From Thraustochytrium sp. TN22 (Eukaryota > Sar > Bigyra > Thraustochytrida > Thraustochytriidae): a stretch of 64,000 bases of DNA. The position numbers were made by a program, and so were the translations under genes. The notes below the pieces were generated by a model. It worked only from the letters and a program-made list of their open reading frames with translations. It ran no database searches and was not told where the DNA came from. Shown piece after piece: positions 32,920 to 42,991 of the stretch. Positions within the stretch are counted from its first letter, which is position 1; each line of letters opens with the position of its first letter. The stretch lies in contig JABLUY010000003.1 of the NCBI GenBank assembly GCA_013306675.1, positions 194,896 to 258,895 on the forward strand. The letters are read 5' to 3'.

Positions 32920-33500
32920 TTGAGAGACCCTCACAAGAACATATTTCGTTCGTGACGCCGGCGCGACGGCGAGCAATGAGGATGCGAGCACCAAAGCGCA
33001 AACGCAGGCCTCAGTCAGACTCGGTGGAGAACGTGAACTCGGACGAGCGAGGACGAGGACGAGCGAAGACGAGGACGAGCGAAGACGAGGACGAGCGAAG
33101 ACGAGGGCGAGGACGAGCGAAGACGAGGACGAGCGAAGACGAGGACGAGCGACGACGAGGGCGAGGACGAGCGAAGATTCGGACTCGGACTCGGACTCGG
33201 ACTCGGACTCGGACTCGGAGTCCGACACGAAATGAGCCCTGCCGCGCAAGATTCGTGATTGTTTCTCAGAATGTTAGGTATTGTGTGCACCATCCACGCA
33301 CTGACGGTGATGTGGCCAGTACCGCGTAGTGGTGGCCAACCTTGCGCCTCGGCGGTAACACGCATCGGCGACCGGCAATGAGCATGCACGCATCAAGGGC
33401 GGGCCTCCCTTGATGATTGAATGGAGAGGACGGAAACAGAAGCCCCGGCCCACTTGCTTCACGATTGATTCGTAATTGAGGAATCCTCACAAATTTGTAA
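32878..33500. repeat. Minisatellites flanked by a duplicated gene 3' end
   Basis: After the CEP70-like stop codon comes a minisatellite built on GACGAGCGAAGACGAG units (33035-33172), then a GGACTC hexamer run (about 33178-33222). The last coding bases and stop region of the gene (32878-32938, with ATTGATTTGTAATTGAG and CCTCACAA) recur in degenerate form at 33434-33495 (ATTGATTCGTAATTGAG and CCTCACAA). The array therefore appears to sit between two copies of the gene's end. The open frame through the array is a by-product of the repeat. Confidence 0.7.
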
Positions 33501-33613
33501 TCCACGCGCGCTGCTGCGGCCGCCAACGTGCCGTGATGGCCTGTTTCGCACCGATGGCGAGATTCGCTGATCTTTACGATCCGATCCAGCGAGTTGTTTC
33601 GCAAGTGCCAGCA

Positions 33614-35047
33614 TCATGATGCGATACCGAGCGTCTGGAGCACGACAGGGACGAAAAAGGTAATTGCCCAGGCGAGCGCCGTGTAGACGGCCACCTTGAC
33701 GATGGCATTGCCAACAATGTCGATGTCGCGAGTGAAGAGGCGGACAACACGCACGCGGCGCTTGCGAGGCTCCACAGCGGCAGGCGTGGGCTCGAGCGAG
33801 AGGCCAAGGGCGCTAAGGAGCGCAACCCAAAAAGTCTTGACGAGAATGCGGACAAGCAGCACGATGATGTAGCCCAGCACGGTGCGCAGCGCGACGGCGA
33901 GCAGGGGCCACTCCTGCGCCCAAGCTCGCACATGGGCCTGCATCGACGGGGCCCAGGGCGGGAGGTGCAGCAGCGGCGGCGCCGCGTTGAGGTCGGCGGC
34001 TGTGGAGAAGACGGCGCCGTCGGACGCGAGGCGTACGGCGCCAAAGTCGTGCAGGTGGCGCGAACCGAGCATGCAGCCGTACGAGAGGCCGACGAGCAGC
34101 GCGTTCTGAATGAAGGTGGGCGTGACAGGTCGCGGCTGCGGGTTGAGCAGCAAGACGAGGACCGTGACGAGCAGCAGCTTGGGCGCGAGCAGCGGCGTTG
34201 ACAGGTAGTAGCGGTCGAGCGCCGCGCTGAGCGGGAAGAAGAGCGAGACCCAGATCGCACCGAGCGCCAGGCCGCCGCGCACGTCCGTTGGTGTGTGCGC
34301 ACCAACGTAGAGACGCGACAGCGAGAGCAGAGCAATGTAAAAAAGGCAGAGCGCCGTCCAGGGCAGAGCGGCTGGGCCAAAGAGGTCCGCGAGTGCCTTG
34401 CGCGCGTCAAGGGCGTCCGGTTCGCAAAAGGCGTAGAGCAGCACGAAGACGCTGTTGCTGACGGCGTTCATGGAGTGCGTGGACGGGAAGCCAAAGTCGG
34501 CCAAGTTCGTCGAGTCGACGGCTTCCTGCAGGGACGGGCGCCAGACGGCCGGCGGACGCGGGCGCGGCAACTGGAAGACGTCCTTGGCGATGTTGCCCAC
34601 GAGCAGGCCGCCGCAGACGACGAGCGTGAGGCGGCGGCCCAGGACGTTGTCCACGTTCCAGATGAGGAACGGCAGGACAAGCAGGTAGAATTCCTCCTCG
34701 GCGCAGAAGGACACGGCCTGCATGAGCACATCAAGCACGCCGCAGCGCAGGTACCTCTGCACGGCCTGCACTGTGCGCGTGCCCTCCGCCACGACGCGGA
34801 ACTTGCGCTTGCGAAAGGACGCGATGTCCGGCTGCAGGCAGACCCAGGCGATGGGCAGCGAGACGGACACGGCGAAGGCCGTGCGCAGCCCGTGCAGCGC
34901 GCCGTCCAGCCGCCGCCCCAGCGACAGCGGCGCGCCGCGCACCTCGACCTCGCTCTCCCATCCGGAGCTCTCCGCGCCGCTCTCGGCGCGGCCCAGCCGC
35001 CCGCCCCACCGGCCCAGCACGGAGTTGTCGCTGCGCCCGCCCTGCAT
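33614..35047 (-). CDS. PAP2-superfamily lipid phosphatase, sphingosine-1-phosphate phosphatase-like
   Basis: Dephosphorylates a lipid phosphate at the ER or another endomembrane. The 477-residue product shows all three PAP2 motifs in order and spacing: KDVFQLPRPRP near residue 157 (KxxxxxxRP), FPSTHS near 185 (PSGH class) and SRLYVGAHTPTD near 250 (SRxxxxxHxxxD). The PSTH variant and the PRPRPP sequence are typical of the LCB3/SGPP branch. Seven to nine membrane segments follow the motif spacing, and the C-terminus adds two more. The open frame reaches 35149 only through a GTG; the first ATG is used here. It is convergent with the CEP70-like gene. A TAGC/TAGTA-rich patch (35154-35182) lies about 110 bases upstream. 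Confidence 0.87.
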   Translation of the reverse strand: MQGGRSDNSVLGRWGGRLGRAESGAESSGWESEVEVRGAPLSLGRRLDGALHGLRTAFAVSVSLPIAWVCLQPDIASFRKRKFRVVAEGTRTVQAVQRYLRCGVLDVLMQAVSFCAEEEFYLLVLPFLIWNVDNVLGRRLTLVVCGGLLVGNIAKDVFQLPRPRPPAVWRPSLQEAVDSTNLADFGFPSTHSMNAVSNSVFVLLYAFCEPDALDARKALADLFGPAALPWTALCLFYIALLSLSRLYVGAHTPTDVRGGLALGAIWVSLFFPLSAALDRYYLSTPLLAPKLLLVTVLVLLLNPQPRPVTPTFIQNALLVGLSYGCMLGSRHLHDFGAVRLASDGAVFSTAADLNAAPPLLHLPPWAPSMQAHVRAWAQEWPLLAVALRTVLGYIIVLLVRILVKTFWVALLSALGLSLEPTPAAVEPRKRRVRVVRLFTRDIDIVGNAIVKVAVYTALAWAITFFVPVVLQTLGIAS

Positions 35048-38000
35048 CCTGCCGTCTGCGCGCTCGGCCCGCCGTCGCCTGCCGTCGCCCTCTTTGACAT
35101 TCGCTTCGAGTGAAGTAGGGGAGAGAGAGCGAGACTCGGCCGTAGCCACCGCGTAGTACTACTTGGTAGCTGAGTAGCTCGCATGACAGTCGTCAGGGAC
35201 GAGCTTGGACTACTTCCAGGATGGGCACGTCTGTGGCGGCGTGGCGGCCGGCGTCGTGCGCCTGGGCGGCGACGGGAAGGGCATCAATGACGCCGCCAGC
35301 TGGCCGGAGGACGAGCGTATGCAAGACACCCGAGAATTTGATGTGGCACTGACCGGGGCCGCCCGAGAAGATCTTAGCGCTGACTGCATGACAAGCAGCA
35401 CTGCAAGGCTATGGGCTCGGCACTGCAAGGCTCTGGGCTCACGCTGGCCATTTGGCGGCGATTCTGGCAACTGGTCGGAGGCGCGTCGTTGTCAGCAAGG
35501 CCGCGAGCCAGTGCGTGCGTGCCCCTTGGCTAGAGCTCTAGCGGCTGGTACGCTGATGCTTCAACTTCCGCTCGTCGAGCAAGCCTGCAGCCTCAGTAGG
35601 AGCTGGACAAGCCGGCATAGGGATCAGCGAGCGAGCGAGGTCTAGCTAGGCTGACTTGCTCGACGAGCGGGCGAGCAAGTCAGCCTAACGCTCCCGGTGC
35701 TGCCCAGCTCGCTCGCTCCGAGTCTGGCTGGCCGACTTGACCGTCCTACCTGGCTGGCAGCTCAGCCTGGTGGCCCAGTGAGCCTATAAATCAAGGTTTT
35801 GCCCGCCTGCTCCAGCCAGCCGCCACACAGCGTTCGAAGCCAGACCGCGAAGCCCTCTCTGCAGCCAACTCGAGAGGGATGTCCCTTTCCTGGGGTTCGT
35901 TTGGGGCGTCACATTGTTTGCTCCGAGTCCTCCAGCAAGGCAGATCTGAAGAAGACAAGGATCTCGACTCCACTGCGCTGCACTGCGCTGCGCTGCGCTG
36001 CACTGCGCTGCGCTGCGCTGCGCTGCACTGCCCAGCACTGCGTTGCACCCACTGCGCTGTACTGCGCTGCTGCACCGGCCTCACCGTTGCACCGGTAGCC
36101 TGCACTGCCCCGCGGTCGGCGTTGACATTTGGCTCTGGCTCCCACGCGGCGCGGCCAAAGAGGCGCACGAATCGTCCACGAATCCGCCTCGGCGGCGTTG
36201 GTGCGCGCCGTCGCCCGGAGGGAGGTGGCTCCGGCTGTGCTTCGCCGTCTACCGGGACGGACGCGAGGCCGCGCACACACGCAAACAAGCGGGCGAGCTC
36301 GCGAGCGAGCACGGAGCGGCACTGCAGGCGCCTGCCAGTGCCAGCTGAGCAGGCCAAGAGCGCGCGGCCCTCGTGCGCGCCGCCGGCACGGTGAAGCCGC
36401 CCGAGTGCATGTCCTTCCTCGTGCCTATCGGCCCCCGCCTGGCCCCAGTGCCCGGCGGTGGCGGCCGCTGCAGGCCGAGGCAGCGGCCGGCCGGCCGGCC
36501 GGCGGGCCGGCTGCGGCGCCGCGGTCCTGCTGCCGCGCGCTGGGGCGCGCTCGCCGGCCGGCGGACTCGGAGCGGGCGGGGGACTTCCACGGATGTGGTT
36601 GTTTGGACGAGCTCAGCTGTGCAGCGAGCTTGTGCAGGACCGCGCGGGAGGGGTCCCGCTTCCCGGGACCGGCGCGGGAGCCCAGCTGAGCTCGAGTTGG
36701 CCTTCAAATTCCGAACGCAATCCGCGCGTCCCGGTGACACGGCACGGCACAGCACGGCACAGCACGGCACGGCGCGGCACGGCGCGGCTAGAAAAGCGGC
36801 GGCGGTGAGAATAGCTCCCGCGCGAAGACCAGGACCAGGTACCGTCGGGTTGTCGGTTCGTTCGTTGGGCTAGCCTCACTCACTCATCTTTGTCGGTGGC
36901 GGGCAGCAAGCTGCAAGAACTCGAGGTTGGAGCTCCAGCTGCCTCTCAGAGAGCTCGCTCGCGGCGCCTCGCACGCGCACTCGCCCTCGCTCGTCTCCAG
37001 GTCGCTCGGCCGGCGCGCGCAGCACGCACTGCGCTGCACTGCACTCGCGGCACCGGCACGCGCGACGAGCACGCGGCCGGCCCTCGCGCAGACTGAGACC
37101 GGGACCGGGCAGACCCAGCCTTTCCCAGCTGAGCACAGCGCTCTCCCGCGCGAGTTGCCGCGAGTTCTCCTTCTCGTGGGCTAGTTCTCCTTCTCGCGAG
37201 GCTTCCCGCCCGCCCGCCTGGCCGCCGGGACCGCGTGCAGGCCGCCAAACTTGAGCAGCCAGCGCGAGGGCGCGAGCACGCGCAGCCGGCTGGGCTCTGC
37301 GCCGGCTGCTCCAGCGCTGCAGGGAAATCGCGGCGGCCGCTCGCGCGCGGGCCTCGCCTCGCTCTTCTCGCGCCCGCCCGCGCCGGCAGGCGCTCTCCGT
37401 CGCGGCGTCGCCTCCGGCGCAGCATCCGTCGTGTCCGGGTCGAGCCTCGGTTCCGGGTCTCGTCATCCCTGCATCCCAGAGGCGCCAAGTCCGCCTGCGC
37501 GCCAGGCCGGCTGGCGGACTGCGGCGCGGCGCGGCGGCAGCAGCCGCAGACCGCAGCGAGCGGCAGCAGGCGGCGGCCGGGCGCCGCGGCGGCGGCGCGC
37601 GCGGGGTCGAGCTCGATCGGAGCGGAAAGCGAGGCAGTTGGTCTCGCCGCTGCAGAGACTAATCCGCGGACCGGCGCCGGCGCAGACCCCGCTCATCGCC
37701 CGAGCGCGCGCCCGCGGCGGCAGACCGGGACCGCGCCGTCGGGCAGGCAGGCAGGCAGGCGCGCAGGCGGGCGGCGGCGCGCGGCAGGCAGCGCCGGGCG
37801 CGCAGAGGCAGAGGCAGCGCTCGCGCGGGCGCGAGGGGACAGCGAGGCCGCCAGCAGCTAGCTAGCTGCGCTGCGGCTGAGTGAAGTTGGCAGCGGGCAG
37901 GTGTGCGAGGTGTGCGGCAGGTGTGCAGGCGTCCGCGAGGGGGCGCGGGGACGGGAGCGCGGGGAGCGCGCGTGCACGGGGTCCAGGTTTCGGGTGGTGC

Positions 38001-38291
38001 CGCGCAGGCTCTCGTCGCAGGTCCGCAGGCTGCAGCTGGACGCGTGAAGCTGGCTGCGGACGGGGGCGGCGCGTCGAGGGCGGCAGAGCCGCATCGCGCG
38101 AGGCCGGAGGTCGGCGGCGAGGCAGGCGGCCCGGAGCAGCGCGCTGGCGGAGCGAGCGAGCGAGAGATCGAGCGAGCGCGGCAAGCGCAGAAGCGCGGCC
38201 AACGAGCAAGGCACGCGAGAGGCTGGCTTGCAGACAGACCTCGAAAGCTGGGAGCGCAGGCGTCAACGACTGCGCGGAGCGAGCAGGCGAA
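35048..38291. other. 3.2-kb gene-poor GC-rich region with hairpin and short tandem repeats
   Basis: I see no convincing gene. Landmarks: a 16-bp perfect inverted repeat (35647-35662 with 35672-35687); CTATAAATC at 35783, a TATA-like box 95 bases before an ATG at 35879; an imperfect CTGCG/CTGCA run at 35968-36075; a near-palindrome at 36318-36344; a GGCAC pentamer run at 36738-36790; and (GGCA)n near 37742-37760. Open frames here encode Arg/Ala/Pro/Cys-rich strings that follow the repeats. Confidence 0.5.
35647..35687. repeat. 16-bp perfect inverted repeat (hairpin)
   Basis: TAGGCTGACTTGCTCG at 35647-35662 is exactly complementary to 35672-35687, with a 9-base loop. It is too long for chance in a spacer and could be a structured RNA element, a cruciform site or the relic of a small inverted-repeat element. 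Confidence 0.8.
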
Positions 38292-39029
38292 ATGACTGCG
38301 CGCGAAGACAGGCTGGCGAGAGAGGCCGGCGGGACAGCGGTGGCGCTGGGCGGGTGCGGCGGCGAGGAGGCCGCCGCCAGCTGCGGCAGGAGCGCCGCCT
38401 GCAAGGTGGTGGCCGCCAAGGCGCAGCAGCCGCGCATGATGCGGGAGCGCTCATGGCGGGACGACCGCGCAGCGGTGGCCGCGGCGCGGCTGCCGCTGCC
38501 ACCGCCGCTCGCGCGCAGCGGCGAGGGCGCGCTGCACCGCCGCGGCGCCAGGCCTGCGCGCGCCGCCACCTGCGGCCTGCGCAGGTCCGCGGCCTTCCAC
38601 GACCTGCGCGCGCTGCGCCGCTGGCCCACCTCGGTGGCCGCCATTCCCTCGGCCATGGACTCGGACAGGTGTCTCGACGCCGCCGCGCACGACGCGGACC
38701 TCGCGCTGGGCCTGCCCATTGACATCGGCGGCCACGACCTCATCGAAAGCGACGACCTCGACGCCAAGCACCACGACCTCGACCTGGAGGAGCCTGACTT
38801 CGGCACCCCTTCGCCTCGGGACGCTTCCTCCGAGACGCAGCCTTCCACCGCCGTGCGTGTTTGCGACAAACCCGAGGACGAGGAGACCAAGGACGCGGAC
38901 CGTAGCGAGCTGACCGCCACGGCACCGCTCGGCACCAGGAAAGCAGCCGTGCTTCATGCGCTGGCCGCGCGCAAACGCTCGCTGCGGAGCGAGCGCTCTC
39001 GCCGCGGCCTCTTCATGGAGCTCGCCTAG
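38292..39029 (+). CDS. Unrecognised 245-residue protein
   Basis: I do not recognise a family. The first half (MTAREDRLAREAGGTAVALGG...) is Ala/Arg/Gly-rich. Residues about 90-120 (RSAAFHDLRALRRWPTSVAAIP) may be a short helix pair. The second half is acidic, with a DLIESDDLDAKHHDLDLEEPDFG segment and Ser/Thr-Pro sites. The C-terminus is basic and closes SRRGLFMELA. The frame runs 137 codons further upstream but only to a GTG and through repeat-like sequence, so the ATG after GGCGAA was taken. Its last ten codons plus 3' flank are the founding unit of the tandem array that follows, which supports real transcription of this end only weakly. Confidence 0.55.
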   Translation: MTAREDRLAREAGGTAVALGGCGGEEAAASCGRSAACKVVAAKAQQPRMMRERSWRDDRAAVAAARLPLPPPLARSGEGALHRRGARPARAATCGLRRSAAFHDLRALRRWPTSVAAIPSAMDSDRCLDAAAHDADLALGLPIDIGGHDLIESDDLDAKHHDLDLEEPDFGTPSPRDASSETQPSTAVRVCDKPEDEETKDADRSELTATAPLGTRKAAVLHALAARKRSLRSERSRRGLFMELA

Positions 39030-40092
39030 CTAGTCTCAAGCGAGCGGCCTGCTCCTTCCATTGCTTTCCTGCCACCATGTAAACAACGTGAATCGCGCGC
39101 TCGCGCTCGCGCTCCATCGTCGTAGCCTATATCTACTACTACTACTGAATCCTGTGCCTCTCCTCTGTTCAATCGACCTAGCGAGCGCTCTCGCCGCGGC
39201 CTCTTCATGGAGCTCGCCTAGCTAGTCTCAAGCGAGCGGCCTGCTCCGTCCATTGCTTTCCTGCCACCATGTAAACAACGTGAATCGCGCGCTCGCGCTC
39301 TCGCCGCGGCCTCTTCATGGAGCTCGCCTAGCTAGTCTCAAGCGAGCGGCCTGCTCCTTCCATTGCTTTCCTGCCACCATGTAAACAACGTGAATCGCGC
39401 GCTCGCGCTCGCGCTCCATCGTCGTAGCCTATATCTACTACTACTACTGAATCCTGTGCCTCTCCTCTGCTCAATCGACCTAGCGAGCGCTCTCGCCGCG
39501 GCCTCTTCATGGAGCTCGCGGAGCTAGTCTCAAGCGAGCGGCTTGCTCCGTCCATTGCTTTCCTGCCACCAAGTAAACAACGTGTATATCGCGCGCTCGC
39601 GCTCTCGCCGCGGCCTCTTCTTGAAGCTCGCCTAGCTAGTCTCAAGCGAGCGGCCTGCTCCGTCCATTGCTTTCCTGCCACCATGTAAACAACGCGCGCT
39701 CGCGCTCTCGCCGCGGCCTCTTCATGGAGCTCGCAAGCGAGCGGCCTGCTCCGTCCATTGCTTTCCTGCCACCATGTAAACAACGTGAATCGCGCGCTCG
39801 CGCTCTCGCCGCGGCCTCTTCATGGAGCTCGCCTAGCTAGTCTCAAGCGAGCGGCTTGCTCCGTCCATTGCTTTCCTGCCACCATGTAAACAACGCGCGC
39901 TCGCGATCTCGCCGCGGCCTTTTCATGGAGCTCGCCTAGCTAGTCTCAAGCGAGCGGCCTGCTCCGTCCATTGCTTTCCTGCCACCATGTAAACAACGTG
40001 AATCGCGCGCTCGCGCTCGCGCTCCATCGTCGTAGCCTATATCTTCTACTACTACTGAATCCTGTGCTTCTCCTCTGCTCAATCGACCTAGG
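38991..40092. repeat. Eight-copy tandem array derived from a gene's last codons and 3' flank
   Basis: The unit begins GCGCTCTCGCCGCGGCCTC and contains TTCATGGAGCTCGCCTAG (end of the preceding gene), CCATTGCTTTCCTGCCACC and TGTAAACAACG. Copies begin near 38991, 39183, 39295, 39485, 39597, 39702, 39800 and 39903. Copies 1, 3 and 8 are long, about 190 bases, with an added tail (TCCATCGTCGTAGCCTATAT ... AATCGACCTAG). The others are short, 98-112 bases. Copy 1 is coding; later copies keep mostly the same ten codons and stop. The array ends 12 bases from the stop codon of the opposing gene. Confidence 0.93.
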
Positions 40093-40104
40093 ACACCTCC
40101 CCTG

Positions 40105-42258
40105 TCACAGCCCGTACTGCGCGGCGACCTCGGAGAAGCTCACTCCTGCCACCTCTTGAATGTATGTGGCCATGCAGTGCGGGTTGTGCGCCAGCGCCTG
40201 GCGCGGCGGCGCGCGCAGCAGCACCTCATTGCAGACGCTCGACAAGCGCGATTTGGCCTCCAAGTCGCCCGCGTCGCTCTCCCCGTCGCTCTCTTCGTCC
40301 TCGTCCTCCTCTTCCGCGTCGTCTTCGTCCACCTCGCCGTGGCGCTCGCCGAGTCCCAGTGCGCCGAGATGCGCGGCGGCCACGTTTCGAGCTGTCTGCG
40401 AGCCCAGCAAGTCCCAGAGCGCCTCGAGGTTTGCCTCGGAGTGCAAGTCTGCGGCGGACAGGTTCGTGACGGCGGCGGGGGCTCGCGCCACCCGGCCGAC
40501 GGCGGCCTCGACATCTTGACTTTCGTGAGCTGCCTGCGAAGGCAGATCGAAGGAGCTGGCGCGCGAGCGACGCCCCCCTCGGAAGGACGAAGTGAAGCGC
40601 GCCCAGAGAGAGTCGCCACCATCGAGCGAGCGGGTGCGCAGCGCCCGCGGTGCCGCCGAGCCCACGGAGAGCACAGAGGAAGCCGATGCACGGCGCTCAA
40701 GAGGACGGTCAAGAGACGCGTCCGAGGCCGCCGAACTTGACGAGGCGCGTCTCCGAAAGAAGGGCATCGAGGCGAATGAGCTGCTGGACGCGCGCCGTGG
40801 CGGTGGGTCGGGCCCCCGGACGCTCGATGCGAGCGAGTTGCTTGATGCGCGATGTACCGGTGGGTCATAGCCCAGGATGCTCTCCTCGTCGCTCTCGCCG
40901 TCCACAGTCGTGGCCTCCGCCTCGCCCGGGCCGAGGGAGTCCACGAGCGAGCGCACGGCCTGCAGCGCGCCGGCAGCTGCCTCGTCCAAGTCGCCGCTCG
41001 TGAGCAGCGCCCGCAACGTCGCGCCCATGCCAAGGAGGCCGAAGGGATCGAGATGGCCCGACGCCTCGATGCGTGTGTGGCGCGAGACGAGAAGGCGCGC
41101 CAGCACGACGCCACGCGCCGCGACCAAGGCCAGGACGCGAGGCTCCAGGTCGCAGTCGGCGCCGGCCTGCAGCGCCGCAAAGGTCGGCAGGCGCACGCCC
41201 GAGGCGCGGTCCACTGCCGCGAAGACACGGATCGCACGACGCACGACGAGGTCGTCCGTGGGCGAGGCCGCCGCAAGCAGGTCGCCTTCCACCATGAGCG
41301 CGCGGTAAACATCGTGCAGGTCAGCCGCGCAGAGCGAGCTGTGCAGCACGGTGCCGTGCGCAAAGGCCGCCGCGCCCACGCTCAGGCACAAGTCCGCCTC
41401 GTCGAGCGCCGTGCGGACGCTCTCTCCCTGCTGCTCGAGGGCGTCCAGGGCCACCTCGAGCCGAGCACGCGCGGCCAGCGGGGCGCCCCCAACGTTGGGC
41501 GCCTCGAAGGCGGCGTCCGGGTAGCGGCGCGCGAGCACCGCGAGGACGCGCTCTGGCAAGAGGTAGCGACGCGCGCGCGCATGGTAAAAGGGCACGAGCG
41601 GGTCAAAAAGCAGCGGCTGCACGACGGCCGCGACGCGCGCCGGGTCGAGCGCCCAGCGCTGCGGCGCGCCCAGGCGCACCAGCAGCGCGTCCCGCGCGTC
41701 CTGCGCTGCGCCCTTGAGCAGCGCCGGCGCCCGCCGGTCGGCCGCCAGCGCGCTGCGCACCGCGAGCGTCAGCGCCGCGTCCACGGCCACAAAGACCACC
41801 ACAGCCTCGTCCTTGACGACGACCTGCGCCGCGTCCGCGCGCCGCGCCGCCTCGCGCGCCACGGCGGGCCCCGCGCGCTGCTGCAGCGCCCAGAGGTCCA
41901 GCACCTCGCGCGCCGCGCTGTTCGCCTCGTGCGCGTGCCGCAGCAGCTGCGGCGCGCCGGCCACCGCGCGCGCCGCAGACCCGCCGGGCCCCGCCGCCAC
42001 CAGCAGCCACGCCAGCGTCTCCTCGCGCGCGCCGCACGCGCTGGGCGCCATGGGCTCGCCGACGTTGGTTGCCGCTTTGCCCGCGAGCGAGAGGGATGTG
42101 CCGCCGGCCCCTACGCTCGCTCGCGCGCGAGCAAGCCTCGTGCCTTGGTTTGCAACCCAGGCTCCGAGTCCTCCGCTACTTTTAAAACTGTCAACGCCGG
42201 CCGTCATGTCCTTCAGACGATGCGCACACACCGACCACGAGCAGAGTCCGCTGTTCAT
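40105..42258 (-). CDS. Unrecognised 717-residue protein, helical with Ser-rich region
   Basis: I do not recognise a family. Residues about 70-430 are Ala/Leu/Arg-rich and predicted by eye as mainly helical (EETLAWLLVAAGPGG, HAHEANSAAREVLDLWALQQ, PLLFDPLVPFYHARARRYL, DLHDVYRALMVEGDLLAAA). About 465-590 is Ser/Arg-rich with repeated RRASSSS patterns, likely phosphorylation sites. A conserved-looking C-terminal segment (NLEALWDLLGS ... VSFSEVAAQYGL) has an acidic insert near 640-665. The first ATG is used; a second, at 42051 in the context GAGCCCATGGCG, is the likelier initiator because the first 69 residues are unlike the rest. Its 3' end abuts the tandem array. Confidence 0.65.
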   Translation of the reverse strand: MNSGLCSWSVCAHRLKDMTAGVDSFKSSGGLGAWVANQGTRLARARASVGAGGTSLSLAGKAATNVGEPMAPSACGAREETLAWLLVAAGPGGSAARAVAGAPQLLRHAHEANSAAREVLDLWALQQRAGPAVAREAARRADAAQVVVKDEAVVVFVAVDAALTLAVRSALAADRRAPALLKGAAQDARDALLVRLGAPQRWALDPARVAAVVQPLLFDPLVPFYHARARRYLLPERVLAVLARRYPDAAFEAPNVGGAPLAARARLEVALDALEQQGESVRTALDEADLCLSVGAAAFAHGTVLHSSLCAADLHDVYRALMVEGDLLAAASPTDDLVVRRAIRVFAAVDRASGVRLPTFAALQAGADCDLEPRVLALVAARGVVLARLLVSRHTRIEASGHLDPFGLLGMGATLRALLTSGDLDEAAAGALQAVRSLVDSLGPGEAEATTVDGESDEESILGYDPPVHRASSNSLASSVRGPDPPPRRASSSSFASMPFFRRRASSSSAASDASLDRPLERRASASSVLSVGSAAPRALRTRSLDGGDSLWARFTSSFRGGRRSRASSFDLPSQAAHESQDVEAAVGRVARAPAAVTNLSAADLHSEANLEALWDLLGSQTARNVAAAHLGALGLGERHGEVDEDDAEEEDEDEESDGESDAGDLEAKSRLSSVCNEVLLRAPPRQALAHNPHCMATYIQEVAGVSFSEVAAQYGL

Positions 42259-42991
42259 GACGTTGGCGCTGCGGCCTTGGCAACTGTGCGATCGACCTCT
42301 CAGCGCAAGAAGCGATGCCAGGCGGCGCAGACACCAATTCCCACTCTCTCAAAGCTCGCACCAGCGCTTACGTTATGAACTTTCGTGACAGATCAACGCT
42401 GCTTTGTTCCAGACATGCACAAAGCCCTGGTGGTGCCGGTCCTTGGTCCACGGCAAAGGTCTGGGCCAACCGCGTTGGTGGCTTTCCGACTGACATGTAT
42501 TGCCTGTGCTCCTTGCTACCAAGGGGACACTTTTCGCCGACGGTCTCGGCTTGCTCGCTCGCCTCGCGCTGCGTCGCAAATTCCTCCAAGAGCCTGCAAT
42601 GACACCCGGCTGGGACCGACCGGATGGGCCGCGCCCTCGCAGTGCGCTCCAGTCCATTTAGCCCGTCACTCCCAATGTACCGCGACGGTTTGGGGTAAAA
42701 TAGAAGCGGCCATCATGATGATCAAGCTCGGCTCGACGGCAGAACATCTTCGCGCCCGCGCGCTCGAGGGCAACGGCGGCGGGTGGCGGCGGGCGGTGGC
42801 GGCGCGGCAGACGGCGTGGCAGACGACGACGGCCCGCCTCGCTTGGTGCTGCTGGCTGCTGCGGCGCGGCGCGGCGCCGCGCGGCGCCTGGCCGACGTTG
42901 GGCGTCCTCCTCCACTGCACTGCACGGCGGCGGCGTGGGCGGCGGCTTGGGCGACGGCGGCCGCTAGGCCGTCGAGGTCCCGGTGGGCAAG
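42259..42991. other. Divergent spacer upstream of poly(A) polymerase
   Basis: Holds promoters of the 717-residue gene (minus) and poly(A) polymerase (plus). Sequence to about 42740 is less GC-rich, then becomes very GC-rich just before the ATG. No gene or clear motif seen. Confidence 0.45.

Noticed and set aside
32952-33329. 125-codon frame rich in Arg/Thr/Asp/Glu
   Set aside because: Created by the minisatellite; the opposite strand is equally open, and the residues only mirror the repeat.
36129-36689. 186-codon frame in the gene-poor region
   Set aside because: Composition only, with Arg/Ala/Pro/Gly strings; overlapping frames on both strands look the same.
39328-39783. 151-codon minus-strand frame in the tandem array
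   Set aside because: Runs through repeat units and starts inside one; it is a by-product of the array.
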